Shown here: positions 34,717 to 49,100 of the stretch, piece after piece
How positions within the stretch are numbered: the first letter of the stretch is position 1
Layout of the letters: the number at the start of each line of letters is the position of its first letter
NCBI GenBank assembly: GCA_038049695.1
Contig: CP142454.1
Coordinates: 89,860,501-89,924,500 of the forward strand
DNA length: 64,000 nucleotides
Reading direction: 5' to 3'
DNA from: Cinnamomum chago
Lineage: Eukaryota > Streptophyta > Magnoliopsida > Laurales > Lauraceae
The notes under the pieces: generated by a model
Database searches by the model: none
Told to the model about the DNA's origin: nothing
What the model saw: the letters and a program-made list of their open reading frames with translations, nothing else
Position numbers and translations under genes: made by a program

Positions 34717-35318
34717 CAGGGGCGGACCTACCCTTTTATGACCTGGGGCGGTGGCCCCAGGTCAAATTTGAAATCAGATGATATTTGGTTGGGTTTGAAC
34801 CTCTCCCATGTATGTCTGGTAAATAGTTGCCCCACGTCTAAATATTGTGATCGCCTCACGTCACAAAATCTTGGTGAAAACACTCATCTTCTCTTTAGAC
34901 ATCTTCTTCCAGCCGAGAGTACCATATCCTCTTTGCATGGATCTCTTTCTACGAAGAGTCTAAGATCCTCACATCGATCGAGTTCTCATTGTCGGTTCTC
35001 TCATAGTTAGTCTCTCTCTCACCAAATAACCCTAAATAAAGCAATCTTCCTCTCTTTTCATATGTAGTATAATCCTAATTACTCTATACCTAAATTTGAA
35101 CCCTTAATTTTCAAATCCTAATTTCAATTGGGCAGGAGATCTAAGCATGGAGAGGGAGTTAGAAGGCACTTCAATTGGGCAGGAGATCTAAGCATGGAAA
35201 AAGTTTTGTGTCTATTTAAATGCAAAATACATTTTTCGTATTGTTAATGTGAAAAAAAGTCAGCAAAGTCAAGTAAAATTTTAGCCCCACCTAAGTAAAA
35301 ATCCTGGGTCCGCCACTG
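34717..35318. mobile_element. hAT-type MITE, copy 2 (602 bp)
   Basis: This has the same ends as copy 1 (CAGGGGCGGACC ... GGTCCGCCACTG). The perfect 8-bp target repeat CTCGTGTA flanks it (34709-34716 and 35319-35326). It is almost identical to copy 1 in the CACTA element. It retains the subterminal GACCTGGGGCGGTGG block missing from copy 1. A worn right end of the same family lies at 45763-45808. Confidence 0.96.
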
Positions 35319-35326
35319 CTCGTGTA

Positions 35327-37315
35327 GATACGGCCGTCCATCCATGCCATAGTCTTGAGTATGCGTGCTTTTGTAACAAGACTAGTGAATCCAGTCATCG
35401 TCAATGGTGTTTCCATGTTGGGGTACTGCAACTAGTGTCCCGATTCCAAGTTCGATTTGGAAACTTCAACTCGCCCCAGTAACTCGGGTGACCCACTGAG
35501 CTAGCTATAGCTAGGTTGGGTTGCATAGAATTGTGGGTATAATCCACTAATGCCGGATAATTCCCGGGTCCTGTCTTAACACCTGTGAGGTTATATGGGC
35601 ATATCCAAGATTGACTTAATGAATTTTGTGCTTGAGCCTGTAGCCAAATTTGTTTCCTATTAGTTCAGTGTAATTGCATTTACATACTCGATAAATAATC
35701 CTTTTCAAAGATTTTTTTTATTAAGCATAGAACAAATCTATTTTAGCAACCGAACATACCGAAAAGCACTTAATGCAAATATATATATATATATATATAT
35801 AAATTACATGCTTTATTCTTGTATTTAGTTCTACAGTTATATCAACCCCATGGACCCAGGCTTACACCTTAATCCCATTATCCAGATCTGGGCACAATTT
35901 TACGTTGGGTTCGAAATTCAAATCCTGGACCAGCCCTGATTTGCCAGGTCTGGGCTTTCAAATATTCGGGGACCCATTTTCATTCCTACTGTGCCAGCAT
36001 GGCCCACCACATGGTCGTGCCACAGAATGGCAATCAGATTATAACCCATCAGGCCACATGGAGATTTAGATTTCTCAAATAATTTACCCCCAAAAAAAAA
36101 AAGAGAGACTAGATTATCTTTTCATGAAGAATATTTTTTCATAAGTTCTGACGTTAAGCGGAAGGTCATGAGGAATGACACACATTAACAGGATTTAGAT
36201 TTCTGACTTGATGTGTAGAAGTGATAAATCTAGAATATCTCCAAAAGGAATTTTCTTCGTAAGAGCACAGATTTAGAGAAGGAAATTAGGATTAATAGCA
36301 CATCATATCATTATTCTCAAAGCGGTATATATACACGCACGCACTCATTGATAGAAGGATTCTTTTAACATTTTTTTATGCTAAGGTAACGGGTATATAT
36401 GCCTCTACAGAATGATCGAGGGCAGTAGCTCGTTTGGGGCATTTATTTCTCACAACTTGTTGCATTTCTCACAAATACCATAAATTCTACTTGTCCTGGT
36501 CACGATGGAATTCACGATAGAATCAGATGCCAATATGCCATTACATTTTATGGAGGTTTATTTTTCGGATGTCATCAGATGCCATATTTGATAATGTCCA
36601 GACGTAATTTATTTCCGGTCATTCCTTTGGAGCCTAGGTGATCCTTTTAGGAATGAGGATACATTAAAATTCCTAGCAATTAATGATCTTCTATATGAGA
36701 ATAGAGAAAGATACACGAACACGTATTATTAGCCATTCATCCAAGGCCCATTTCTCCCTAGATTATATTCTACTTTTCTTTGTCTTTTTTTTTGCTTTTT
36801 TTTTTTTTTTTAGCTCAGCACTTTGACGTGGTCAGGTCAAACATGGAACCTTCACTCTTTTACCAACAAAATCTATAGATGCAAAATATGTGAATGAGAT
36901 TATTGATGAAATTATCTTAGGAATTTAAAAACCGTCTTTGTTTTGCTTATATTCTAATTCTCCTATCCATGTAACATTATTGTTGCTAAGCATCTTCGTA
37001 TCCATGTTTTTTGCGCCATCTTGCCTTCAATTATTTTTTGGTATCATTCCTCAGAATTGTATAATATAACATTTCTCTTTCTACACTTTCTTCCTTCACT
37101 TGTGTCCCTGCATTTCTCTTTAAATCACACCATCAATCCGCCTTCAAAGTCATTACCTCTAGGAAGTCTGCAGAGATCGCCGGACTTGCTCTTCCCCATT
37201 TGGGCAAAACTTACAAGCTTTCCTAGCACGTTGATTCTGATCAGTTTCTGGAGAGACGACGGGTTGGTGTGGGGCGGGGTCCAAGTAATAACAACTTTCA
37301 TAACTTGTGTGGAGA
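35327..37315. other. Upstream region of the ALMT gene
   Basis: No gene is seen. There is a (TA)n tract at 35780-35800. The nearest TATA-like sequence, TATAATATAAC at about 37058-37068, could be the ALMT promoter, with about 250 bp to the start codon. An in-frame TAA at 37301-37303 sets the upstream limit of the coding frame. Confidence 0.45.
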
Positions 37316-37616
37316 ATGAATGGAAAAAAGGGGAGCATAAACATTGACGTTATTCTTGAGGGTTCCAACATAAGGCGCCCTGAGAGTGGTAAGATATTGA
37401 AGCATAGAGGCATTTTCTCCTTGTTCGAGATATGGATGCGGACGGTGTGGGAGTTCTGCCAAGAAGACACCAACAGGGTAATATTCTCACTGAAAGTAGG
37501 CCTTGCTGTTCTTCTGGTCTCATTGCTTATACTATTCCGAGCACCCTACCAAGTCTTTGGCGCCAACATCATATGGTCTATCCTCACTGTGGCCATCATG
37601 TTCGAATACACTGTAG
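37316..37616 (+). CDS. ALMT exon 1
   Basis: This exon encodes residues 1-100 and the first base of codon 101, starting MNGKKGSINIDV. The donor is GTAG|GTATGC. It covers the N-terminal cytosolic part and the first two membrane spans. Confidence 0.88.
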
Positions 37617-38627
37617 GTATGCACATCAATATACATATCGAAGAATATATCTAGATATACATACATGCACAATTAACTAGCTAGTGCAGGTTGCGGCAGG
37701 CCTGAGGACCAATTCAAAACCATACTAAGGTCGAAGATTTTTGTTCTCAGATTGAATTCACCGCTGAAAATCAATACATCTTTCTTTCTTTCCTTTTTTT
37801 TTTTTCTTTTATAGTTACGTTGAATTCAAGTGAGAATCAGGTTGATTTAGTTGACTTGTGCCCCTGCATTAAAATAAATATGGTTTAATTGATTATGTAC
37901 TGACAGTCTCCCGGCGAGAATAACACCAACACTATAGCATAAGCATAGTTCATTTATTCCCATGAAACCGAACATGGTAGCTTGTTCTCGGGCAATTGCA
38001 TGTAACGGGGTTTAATAAGGACGACATTTTTGAGGCCTTCAGGTGAAGTCGCCGGCATACAGTTGCTATGTAGATGGATATACAGGCGTAGGTGCATATC
38101 AAATATGCCGCAGGTACATTGTTAAAAAAAAAAAAAAAAAAAAACAATTACTATGATCCTTATGCACTAATTCATGTACTTTAGGGTTTCTTCAATTTTC
38201 CTTTTTTTCTTGTGTGGAGAATTAATAGCAATCGCCTAAGACTATGTTGTTACTACAATTACTTTGTGACGTTTGTTTGTTTGTTAAGGAGCGACATTCA
38301 ACCGAGGATTCAACCGGGCTCTCGGAAGTTTATTGGCAGGAATCTTCGCTATTGCTGTGATCCAAGTGGCAATTTGCACGGGCCGTGTGGTAGAGCCCAT
38401 GATCATCGGCCTCAGCATCTTTTTAATTGGTATGCATGTAGTGGAATTATGTTAGCTGTATATTTCACTCTATGTGCACATGAACATTATTCTTATTCTT
38501 TTTCTTTATATGAACATACGTGACTTTTCCTCTTAGGAATATTTTCAATTATGTAAGTGTTATGTAAGTGTCCCTTACCCTATATTGACAGATGGATGCA
38601 TATGAACATCCCTCGTGTGTGTATATA

Positions 38628-38662
<35 letters not shown>

Positions 38663-40111
38663 TGTGTGTGTGTATGGAGATGCTCCTATGAGAGATATTT
38701 CTCACCTTAATTGAGAGATTGGGTGGGGGTCCACACATCTATATCCAATACCAACAACTTAAATGTGAGGGCTCCTACTCATATCTCTCATATAAGGTGA
38801 GAGATATCTCATAGGCTCCCATATATATATATATATATATATGAGAAATATTCAAGTGCATCCATCCCTCACCATAGGGTGAGAGATGCTTTCCTTTTTT
38901 GCACATGAATCCCCCTTTTGTACTTCACCATACATATATACATACATATGCATATATCCCCCTTTTGTACTTCACCCTATGGTGAGGGATGGATGTACTT
39001 GAGACTTCTCCTATATATATGTATGTAGTGGGGGGATCACACAGGCTGCAGCCTGTGTTATCACAGGCTGCACGCACACGTGCGAGGGCCCAGGGCCTCT
39101 GCCCACACGTGTGACACAGGCTGCAGCCTGTGATAACATAGGCTGCAGCCTGTGGGATCCCACCTCATGTATGTATATGTGTATATATATATGTATGTAT
39201 GTATGTATGTATGCACGCATACATATATACAAACACATACATAAATATGGGAAATATGAGAACTTTTTTGCAGAGTCCAACTAGCAACTCATCCAAACCT
39301 AGCAACCAATAGGGAATCCTCTGATAGTCACTAATCCCAAGGATTGGCACACATCCGAATGGATTGAGCCGTTGGATTCCCAATGATTGGCACGCATCCG
39401 AATGGACAGAACCGTTGGATTGATGGTTGAATATTTTTTTGAATATGAAGCCCTTAAACTTGTGGGCCACCGGATATTGATGGGTTTAGGGGCATATATA
39501 TATATAGTTTTGTCATTTGTGGTGTAACCTGTGTAGACCAGTCTAGTGCAGTAGGTTGTAATAAATAAATAGATAAATGAAATTGATGCAATTTGCATTG
39601 AATACACAGGAGCCCTGACGTCGTTCATGAAGCTGTGGCCATCTCTTGCACCGTATGAATATGGGTTCCGGGTCATTCTCTTCACCTTCTGCCTGATTAT
39701 AGTGTCGGGTTATCGGATGGGGAATCCGATAAGAACGGCCATGAATCGCCTGTACTCGATTGCAATGGGAGGGTTTGTTGCTCTTATTGTCAATGTACTC
39801 ATCTTCCCCATCTGGGCCGGGGAGCAACTGCATAGGGAGCTTGTCAGCAGCTTTAACTCTGTGGCTGACTCGCTAGAAGGTCTCAACTCGCTCTCAAACC
39901 CCCATTCATTCATTCATATTTAATGAAAAAGATGAAATAAAAAAGCTAGACATATTGTAAAATGAATGATAAAACAAGTATATATTTGATTCTGAATAAG
40001 AATTAACTTTTCTACGTAGTTAGTCTTTTGAACAAAGTTATTATAAACATTTTAAAGTTCTAGAAAAGGATGAGAAAGTGTAATTGAGGATCAAAGTGAA
40101 TACTACGCTAG

Positions 40112-40195
<84 letters not shown>

Positions 40196-43100
40196 AAATA
40201 TCACAAAGAACTAATCAAAAGATAATTGAGAAAAAATAAGGAATAAATTAAATTAAAGACAAAGAACTAATCAAAAGATAATTGAGAAAAAATAAGGAAT
40301 AAATTAAATTAAAGACAAAGAACTAATCAAAAGATAATTGAGAAAAAATAAGGAATAAATTAAATTAAAGACAAAGAACTAATCAAAAGATTATTGAGAA
40401 AAAATAAGGAATATATTAAATTAAAGATTTGAATAAAATGAATCAGGCCAAGAATGTAAACTATAAATTAATATAAAAATAATGAAAAACTAAAAACTAA
40501 AAAAGGCTCATAATTTTGAATGCAAGAATTTCTCCAATCAAAATGTTTTTGATAGGTGAGGTATGCATCATGTGGGAAAAACGACGTTTAACATGATCTG
40601 ACCTTTCTAGGTAAAATAAAAAATAAATTGATTAATTGAAGTAGTGGTATTGTTATAGTATAACTTTATAATTGATCGATCCCATGATTTATATTTTTCT
40701 GACTGGAATAAAACTTAAAGCAAAGATATGTCCACATTGACCACATCAAGTAATTTTCTTCCACACTATTTTTTAATGGAACTGAAAGTAATTTGTTCTA
40801 ATATAAAGTGAATTTTGTTGGCATAATCCAACAATATATCACCCCAATTGGAATGGAACTTGAAGTACCTATTCGTAGATACATATGTAATTTGATCGGG
40901 TTAGATCAAGTCAAGATAAGTCCTACAAAGTCCAAATCATGGAGTCTTCTTAATAATTTTGATTATAGCACTGATTTTTAATAGGTGCTAACTTTATGAT
41001 TATATGATGAATTATCATTAAAGGGATGATGAAGTGTAAAGATGCACAGATGTAACTTGGGCTCATATTAGCTGGGGGTGAGTTTGACATTGCATTTTTC
41101 AGGGTAGGAAAGGGCCCCACTTATTGCAAACTTGTATTGATGTCTAGCAAGACAACTATATATTGGAGATAGTGTTGCATTGCAGTCTTACCAGTTGCCA
41201 CATATTGGAGTCTTGATTTGAGTAGTCTTATATTGCAGTCTTGCCATGTATTGGAGTCTTATACGTAGTATATAGCTGAATAGTCTTGTAGTGCAGTCTT
41301 TAACGATCAATAAAGAATACAAGTTGGAGAATTGGAGAAGTTGAAAAAGAAATATATAAAAATAGATTAAATGGAAATTGGGTGTTATAGAAGAAGATGT
41401 TATTTTATAAAGAGAATGGATAATATAGAAAGAAGGTGCGGGGGGGGGGGGGGGGGAGCCTCGAAAGACGGTTCATTCTACATCTCATCATTTTATGTGG
41501 CAATCTCCAAAAGGACGAGGAGATCACATATAACAAATGTTTGGAAGTTAAAGGCGTCACCTTCAGGTGGTTAGTTGTCACATCCCGGTCCTAAATCACC
41601 CCGGCCTACGGTAATCCCCGAGGTGGAACATACGTACTCCCATGATGCTGTGTCTGTCTCGAGCCAAACACAACACACGAAGGAGGGAAAAACAACCTCT
41701 TCACGCGTGAGTCTAGCTCACTAGGACATATCAATAACATTTAAATTATAGCTGAAGCTGAAATTCATATACGAAAGGGGTATCATTTCCCATTTAGTTC
41801 AATTAAACATTCAAGTTTAATACAAAAGAATTATACAATTTTATACATTGTTTCACAAAAGAGGGTGTATAAAAGAGCTCTATACAACTACACCAAAAGT
41901 ATATTCAATAGAATAACTAAAATCTAAGTGTGACCGATGCAAAAAGGGGCTAGTCACACAGACTGCGACATCTCCAAATAATTCAACACGCGCTCTGAGG
42001 GATGATAACTATATTGGCTCTTGCTTTGGCCACTCCTCTAGTCCTGGAAGTACCTCACGGGTAGCCTCCTCTCCCTCCTGGGCTTCTTCAAGGCCGGGAG
42101 CTGCACCTACGATTGTGGCACCAAGAGTAGTATCTCAATATGACGATCTAGCAAGTATGGGCAATAATCAGGAAATACATAATGTCACAAATTGAATTTA
42201 AAGACATTTAAATTAACGGATGTCAATGATAAGTAATGACTAGGCGAATTGTGCTAAAATCGAATAATTTATGCTTGTAAATCAAAGTAAGATGAAAACA
42301 TACTACTTGGCTACTACCTTAAGCCCATCCTCTCAAAAGAGAGAAAATCTAGTTAGGATGTCACCAGCGACCCGGCCAAAGGCTAACTGACTATCCGGTT
42401 TTAGAGTTCCGGTGCTCCAGATGACTTATTGTAGTAGTCTCGAATAACTAAACCAAGTTCAACCCCGTCGGGTATCACATAATGTTATAAATTGAATTTA
42501 AAGACATAATGTCACAAATTGAATTTAAAGACATTTAAATTAACAGATGTCAGTAATGACTAGGCAAATTGTGCTAAAATCGAATAATTTATGCTTGTAA
42601 ATCAAAGTAAGATGAAAACATACTACTTGGCTACTACCTTAAGCTCATCCTCTCAAAAGAGAGCAAATCTAGTTAGGATGTCACCAGTGACCCGGCCAAA
42701 GGCTAACTGACTATCCGGTTCTGGAGTTTCGGTGCTCCAGATGACTTACTGCAGTAGTCTCGAATAACTAAACCAAGTTCAACCCCGTCGGGTATCATAG
42801 GGTCGAAGCTAAGTAGTACCAACTCAATTGAATTAATAAAAATTGAATAATAATCGGATTTGAGTAAGTTTGTATTTCACTTGTCCATAATCAAATCGAA
42901 TAGCAATCACATATCATGAATACTTACTCAATCCGTATTTCCTATAAATATTGAATCGAGTATATGATACTGAAGTTACGAATTGGAGGTAAACAATCGG
43001 ACCTCAATAAATACTAATAATGCAATCAATCTACTGATTAGGAATTGATATCAAAAATGAAATTGTACTCCGATATGAAATGCAATAATTTAATGAATCA

Positions 43101-46100
43101 AGATATTTTTACAAGCCAACGATAAGCTGTTAAATTTTAGTCTTCCACCGTCCAATACAAGGTAGGTTGGGAAGGTTAATGTACTACTACCTTGTTAGGT
43201 GTCACTATTTATAAAAAAAAAAAAATACGTTGAATTTCCAAACTAACCCTCATGGGATATTGTTAGACTAATGAATACCCATTGGAAAAATTGCAATGTG
43301 GTTAATGGTTCCATTTTAAGGTCATATGGGTCTTAAGGATCCTAAATTCCTATGGAAACTAGGTGTGCACCATAATTACTCACTAAAAGTGATTAGGGTG
43401 GGTTATTATAGGTTATGGGTGGCAATTCACCCTAAGAGTGGGTCAAAAGAAATCTGGTCTACAGTTTCAAGTTCGCTCAAGCGATCCCAAGTTTGCTCGA
43501 GCGAACCCCATCTAGAGGCTTGATCACTCGGGCGTCCCTTATTCAGCGCTTGAGCGATGTTTCAGGAGTGTAATCACTCGAGCGGACCTATGTTCGCTCA
43601 AGCGGACCCCATCAAGAGAGCTGGTTGCTCGGACGATCCTTTTGATCATTGAAAAAAGTGTTCACTAGAGAGGTTCGCTCGAGCGAATGCTCCAATCCCT
43701 CGAGTGAACACTCCAGAACTTCTGAATTTGGAATTCTCATGTTTTCTTCCTCTCTTCCAATTCCCAACTTCTTCTACCACAAAACCTGCAAAATGGAGCC
43801 TCCTTACTACCATTAACAGAATATATGACGCCACCATCTAATCTCATCCATTAAAAATCATAAAACACACCAATCCATTCATTTATTAAGAGATAGAATC
43901 ATAAGAAAGAACTTCATTGGAATCAACTGGAATTCAATCATCATATAAATCCAAATTAAAGCCTATACTTGCCTTTTCTAAAAGCTTTCCAACTCTTCTC
44001 ACACCTTGGCTCAAAGAACCCAAAAACCCCCAAAATATTCAAACCCTAGGCACAAAGACACAAGGAAAACCAATGAACATGCATGTATAAACAATTATGA
44101 GTCTCTTGACTCTAATGCGACTCAAAAACCTAACCAAAAAGTGTTTGAAACCTACCTCTTAACAAGAATTTTGAATTTGAAGAGAATAGGAGATGGTGGA
44201 GTTGGTCTCTTGCCCACAAGAAGTAGAAGAGGTTAAAGAAGATGAAGTTAAGTCCAACCCTGGCTCCTAAGGTACATGTACAAGCTCTATTGATGATTGC
44301 TTGGAAAGGAGAAGAGGAGAAGTGAAGAAGAGTAGAGAGGAAAGGGGAATGAAAGAAATCAAAGGTTAAGGGTTATATAAAGGGATAAGGGTGTTTCTTT
44401 TTGCAAAAAGGCTTACTAAATTAGTATATTTCCAATTTGAGTCAAATGGGCGTCCAATCATTCAACGGTTGGTCAAATGAAGTAGAGCCTAATATGAAAA
44501 TCGACGTGCTCGGTAAAATACACACGTTGACGCCATGATGACGTGCAAATGAAGAAAAAATACGAAAATCAATAATTACGAAAAAAGCCCTTGACTCTAT
44601 CCAACCGAGTCAATTCGGTTCTAACTCACCTATCCAAAGCTTAAGACTCAACTAACTCAAACCAAATAGGCTAATGAACACTAATTACCATAATTAATGA
44701 CTAAATACAATTAATTAAGCTAAGGCACACTTAAATTAGCACTAAGCAAGGTTAAATTGGGTCGGGGTGTAACATTAGTTCTCCGAAGCAGAGTCCTCAC
44801 TATGGATATCCTTAAACGAAGAGGGAAGATTCTTGTCAATGCTTATCGTACGTGTTTGGAAGATGAGGAAACAATAGATCATCTCCTCTTAAGGTGGATT
44901 TGGAATACTGTAATCAATCGGTTTGGTTGTAGTTGGGTCTTCCCAAAGAATATTCAAGATCTATTTATGGCTCGGAAATCTTCCTTACGGTCAGATCAGG
45001 GGAAGGACACGTGGAATCTTTCTTTTCTTGCAATGATTTGGCATATATGGGAGGAAAGGAATGCTAGATGTTTTGAAGGAGTCGCAACGAATAGAGAATC
45101 GATTTGTGAAAAAAATAGATTTTTTGAGGCTCAATGGGTGTTAATAAATCCCATGTTTATAAACTATTCTGTAGACCAAATCATGTTCAATTGGAAGGAT
45201 GTGGTTGTCATGTAGTCAAGCTAGGGAGCCTTCTTGTAATTAAGAGACTTTCTCTCTAATTTGTGCATCTAGGAGGGTTCGTGTAGCTCAACCCCTGCTT
45301 CCTGGGGTTTTGGTGTTGTATTTCCTCCTCTTCGTCCATATAAGTCTCTTGTACCGGTTGCTCCGGTTGCTCTTTTAATGAAATTAACCATTTTGGGGGG
45401 GGGGGGGCTGAAAAAGGAGAGATGAATATTTAAAGGGAGAATGATGCGTCTGTTTTATAGAATAGTGATTTGTAGATTATTAAAGGGGAATTGTAGGTTT
45501 CCTTGATTTGCTGAGGTTGGGTGAGCATTTTGAATGAACTAGAGTTTTCTTTGATTCCAAAATCCATGGTATTCTATCATGCTATTGTCCTTCCCAATCC
45601 TTTTAATTCTCTTTGACATAAGAGTTTGCCTCTCCTTTTTGTTGTAAAGGAAAGCAGGTAGTAATATAATTATAGAAATTGAGTTTTAACTATTTATTTC
45701 TTCTTCATTTTCTTTTTCCTTTTGAAAATTCATTTCTTGAACCAATGTTTACGATTATGCGAGCAAAAGTTTAGCCCCACCCAAATGAGAATCTTGGGTC
45801 CGCCAATGTCTAAGCACATCCCTTTATTTTAAGACCATTATACACGTGTGTCGTTACCAAAATAACATCATTCATAGTTTCATACCTCACGCAATTTCTC
45901 TATACCCCCACCCAAGCCACCCCGCTCCCTCCGAAGGCACCGCCAGAGGTGGAGAGGGAGAGAGAGAGAGAGAGACTTGGCAGGCAGAGGCATGCACAGA
46001 GAGAGAGACTTGGCGGGCGGAGGCATGCACAAAAAGGGAGAGAGAGAGAGGGGGGGCGGAGAGAGGGAGGGCGGGCGGTGGTCGATGGGAACAGAAATGA

Positions 46101-49100
46101 AGGGAGAGGGAGAGAGGGTCTAGTGATTGTGACGCGGGAAGAGTGGGAGTGAACTAAGAAATTGAGGGTGGAGGGGTTTGGTATTTTGAAAAAAAAGGGT
46201 GTGTAGAGAGAGATTTTGAAAGTTTTTTTGACTTATTTGAAGTGGGTAGAGAGAAGGAATGTGTGAAAGAATATGCATATCAGATCTGAAATCAGAGTAA
46301 CATGGCTGATTTCTGCTTATTCAAGTTTTAAAAACTAGAAAACAGATCTGATTCCAGCCATGAATACATGCATATAAATCCATGAAACCATGATCAACAT
46401 GTGTCTAAATCATATAAGATACATATGAGAACATATACCTGATGATTTGAAGACTTAAAACCTCTGAAAAGAACGCTCCAAAGGTCTGATATCAGCCAAC
46501 AGAAAATAATTCTGGTTGCAGGAATTTTCTGCACCAATGTTCCTTCTAGTCTTCTCCTCTATTCCCCTTTCTACTAATCTGATTGGCTATTGCTGGTGGG
46601 AACAAACTAGGCTTCCTCCTTACTGTTTTTCCTTGATTTTTATGTGAGAAAACCAGACCTGATATGGTCTTTCTCAAGGAGCAAAACGTGGACCAGCAAG
46701 GAGTAGTTTCTTGTGCAAGAAAGCTTTGGACGTCCAAGGAAGAAGGCTGGCTGCTCTCTCTCTTTTCCACGCCCCAAGAGTTTTTTTTTTCTCTCTTTCT
46801 TAATGCTCAATCCCTAATTCACGCCCAAGAGAAGCCCCATATATAATAGCTGAAAGCTTGGAGAGAAAGCCTCTTGAACTAGGAAACCAAGAGAGAAAAT
46901 AGGAACTTTCCAAAAAGGAAACCACCCCCATTGTGGACGTCCAGCCCCTTTCCTTTCTAGTTTAGTTTCTAAATAAAATTAAAAGCCTACTAAACTTAAG
47001 GAGATTTTGCACAAAAAGAAATCCTTCCAAGTGATAGGACCTACACAACCTTGGGACCCACATACTAGGGACCACATTGGCTAGCCCACACACACTATGG
47101 TCCATGCAACAAATAATTTTTTTCTAGAGTTGTAATTCATGTATGCCATCATGGGCCTATTTGAATTTACACTCAAAATTATTTCTCCACACATTTAAAC
47201 AATTTAGGAAACCTTGCCAATCTAGGAAAGTGGCTAGAGAAGGGACCAAAAGACATATTTGCCCTTGGCTCCCAAAATGACCAAAATGTCCATGCTAACC
47301 CCATAGCAACATCAAGATCATTTTAACCCTAACTCATTCCACTAAAGAGTTATGGTTGCACTCCAGGGACAAATATTAAATAGCAATTGAAGCTCATCAT
47401 AAATTGACGATTGTCTTTGACCTACCAAGTACAATGACCACAATGCCCCTCTATGTAACATCCATAATCAAGTAGGTTAACCGATGTACTATCTACCTTC
47501 TTGATTACATCTCAACCTTAGAACTTCATACCCTTGACCTAATCATCATCCGGATATCATTCTCTTGATCCAGGGAGCGACCCACAAGTTCAATATCCAT
47601 ATGGAACATCCATATACTAAGATCTTAGATTCTGATGATTAATCGGATAATTCTAAGGGGACGATCATTCCATCTCATGATGGCATAGATTCCATATTGC
47701 ATTTGCACGTCCCAACTAATCAAGCCCGAGCACCCAAAACACAGAGCTGTTGACCCATGAAAAGGATCTCACCCATAGTGAATTAAAACACAAGAACTTG
47801 ACTTCATCAGTTCATCCACAAATGCTCAAGATTAAGAGCACTGGTCACTCAGTAGCAAGAGGTGATTTGATCTCTCTCTTTGATAGTACTATTTTAGAGA
47901 TCACACCTACAGGTGGTCCTGTTCAATGCATGACACATGCACTAATGAGATAAATCCGGGAAAGACCTCCCGTGACTAAGGTAAGTCACCCTGAACATAG
48001 GAGAGTTTCTCATTATAACTTATACCAAGATGAAGTGCCCAACTCCACCTCTCAGTTATGAACAAATTAGTTGTTTCCAGTATCCATGACTCAGACCTTT
48101 TTGTGTGCAGCCACTGCACACCCAAGTCATTTACTAGAAAACAATGGGCCTTATACAACCATACATATACACAAGCAATAAGAGAAAGATGTCATTCTAT
48201 TAAATAACCAATAAATATCCAGTTACAGAGATGAAAGTGCAGTCAGTGGGCTTTAGGGCATACACCAATCCCAACAATGTGATCGGAGAAGTTTGGGTGT
48301 GGCATTAGCAGCTCTCAAAAGGTTGTCACGGAACTATAGTTTTGATAGATTCTCTCTTGGCCGCAATTACTTTAATCTTTTACTTTTTTTTTTTTTATGA
48401 AATCCGAAGCTAATACATAAATATAGCGAATGGGTATCTATTATGTGCGGGTAAAAATTTCAGTCTGATCAATTGGATCGAAAGATGTTTGAGTTGGATC
48501 CAATTCCCTATAAATCCAAACCTAGACTTGAAATATTAATGCATGCATAAAAATACATATATTTTGAAATTCGGCTGGGTGCCAAACCTCGAGAACATTG
48601 ACTATCAGGGGGTTCCTTGTTTGTGCAGGATTTGGATGGGTTGCTAGGTGGCTCCACTAATAGTTTTCACCGAAGCATGATATATATATATATATATATA
48701 TATGAGCTAGCTCTCCTAAGCTGAAGCTTAACTTATCATAAGTTAAAACAGTGCTGGTCCCACAAATCAGAATCGATTATCGTTGTTTTTTGCATGATGA
48801 TCATCTTTGAAATCAAGATAAATTCAATCAGAAGTGGATCTTCCAATTCCATCATTCAAAAAATAGATATAATCAACTTTAATCTGTAGGACCAGCACTG
48901 TTTCAGCTTAAGATAAGTTAAGCTGCAACTTAGTAGAGTCATGCTCATATATATTAGGAGATGCTCCTATGAGAGATGCTCTCACTTTACTGTGCGAGAT
49001 AAGGTGGGGGCCCTCACATCCATATCCAATGCCAACAACTTAAATATGAGAGCCCGCACCCCTATCCCTCATAAAAAATGAGAGATACTCTCACATGAGC

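Larger units (their letters stand above)
41371..45395 (+). mobile_element. LINE 3' remnant, split by solo LTR B
   Basis: The left part (41371-41575) has a DGSFYISSFYVAI reading frame. The right part (44775-45215) reads VLRSRVLTMDILKRRGK, then CLEDEETIDHLLL and SFLAMIWHIWEERNARCF. Together these are the reverse-transcriptase zinc-binding region found at the 3' end of plant LINEs. The frame shifts between the parts. Two zinc ligands appear replaced (Tyr and Trp where Cys is usual). A 3' tail follows, with TTTTAATGAAATTAACC before a G run at about 45394. Poly-G occurs also at 41441-41456. Confidence 0.75.

Noticed and set aside
45846..46152. Overlapping open frames in GA-rich DNA
   Set aside because: Low-complexity Arg/Glu-rich products from purine repeats, with no start context or homology.
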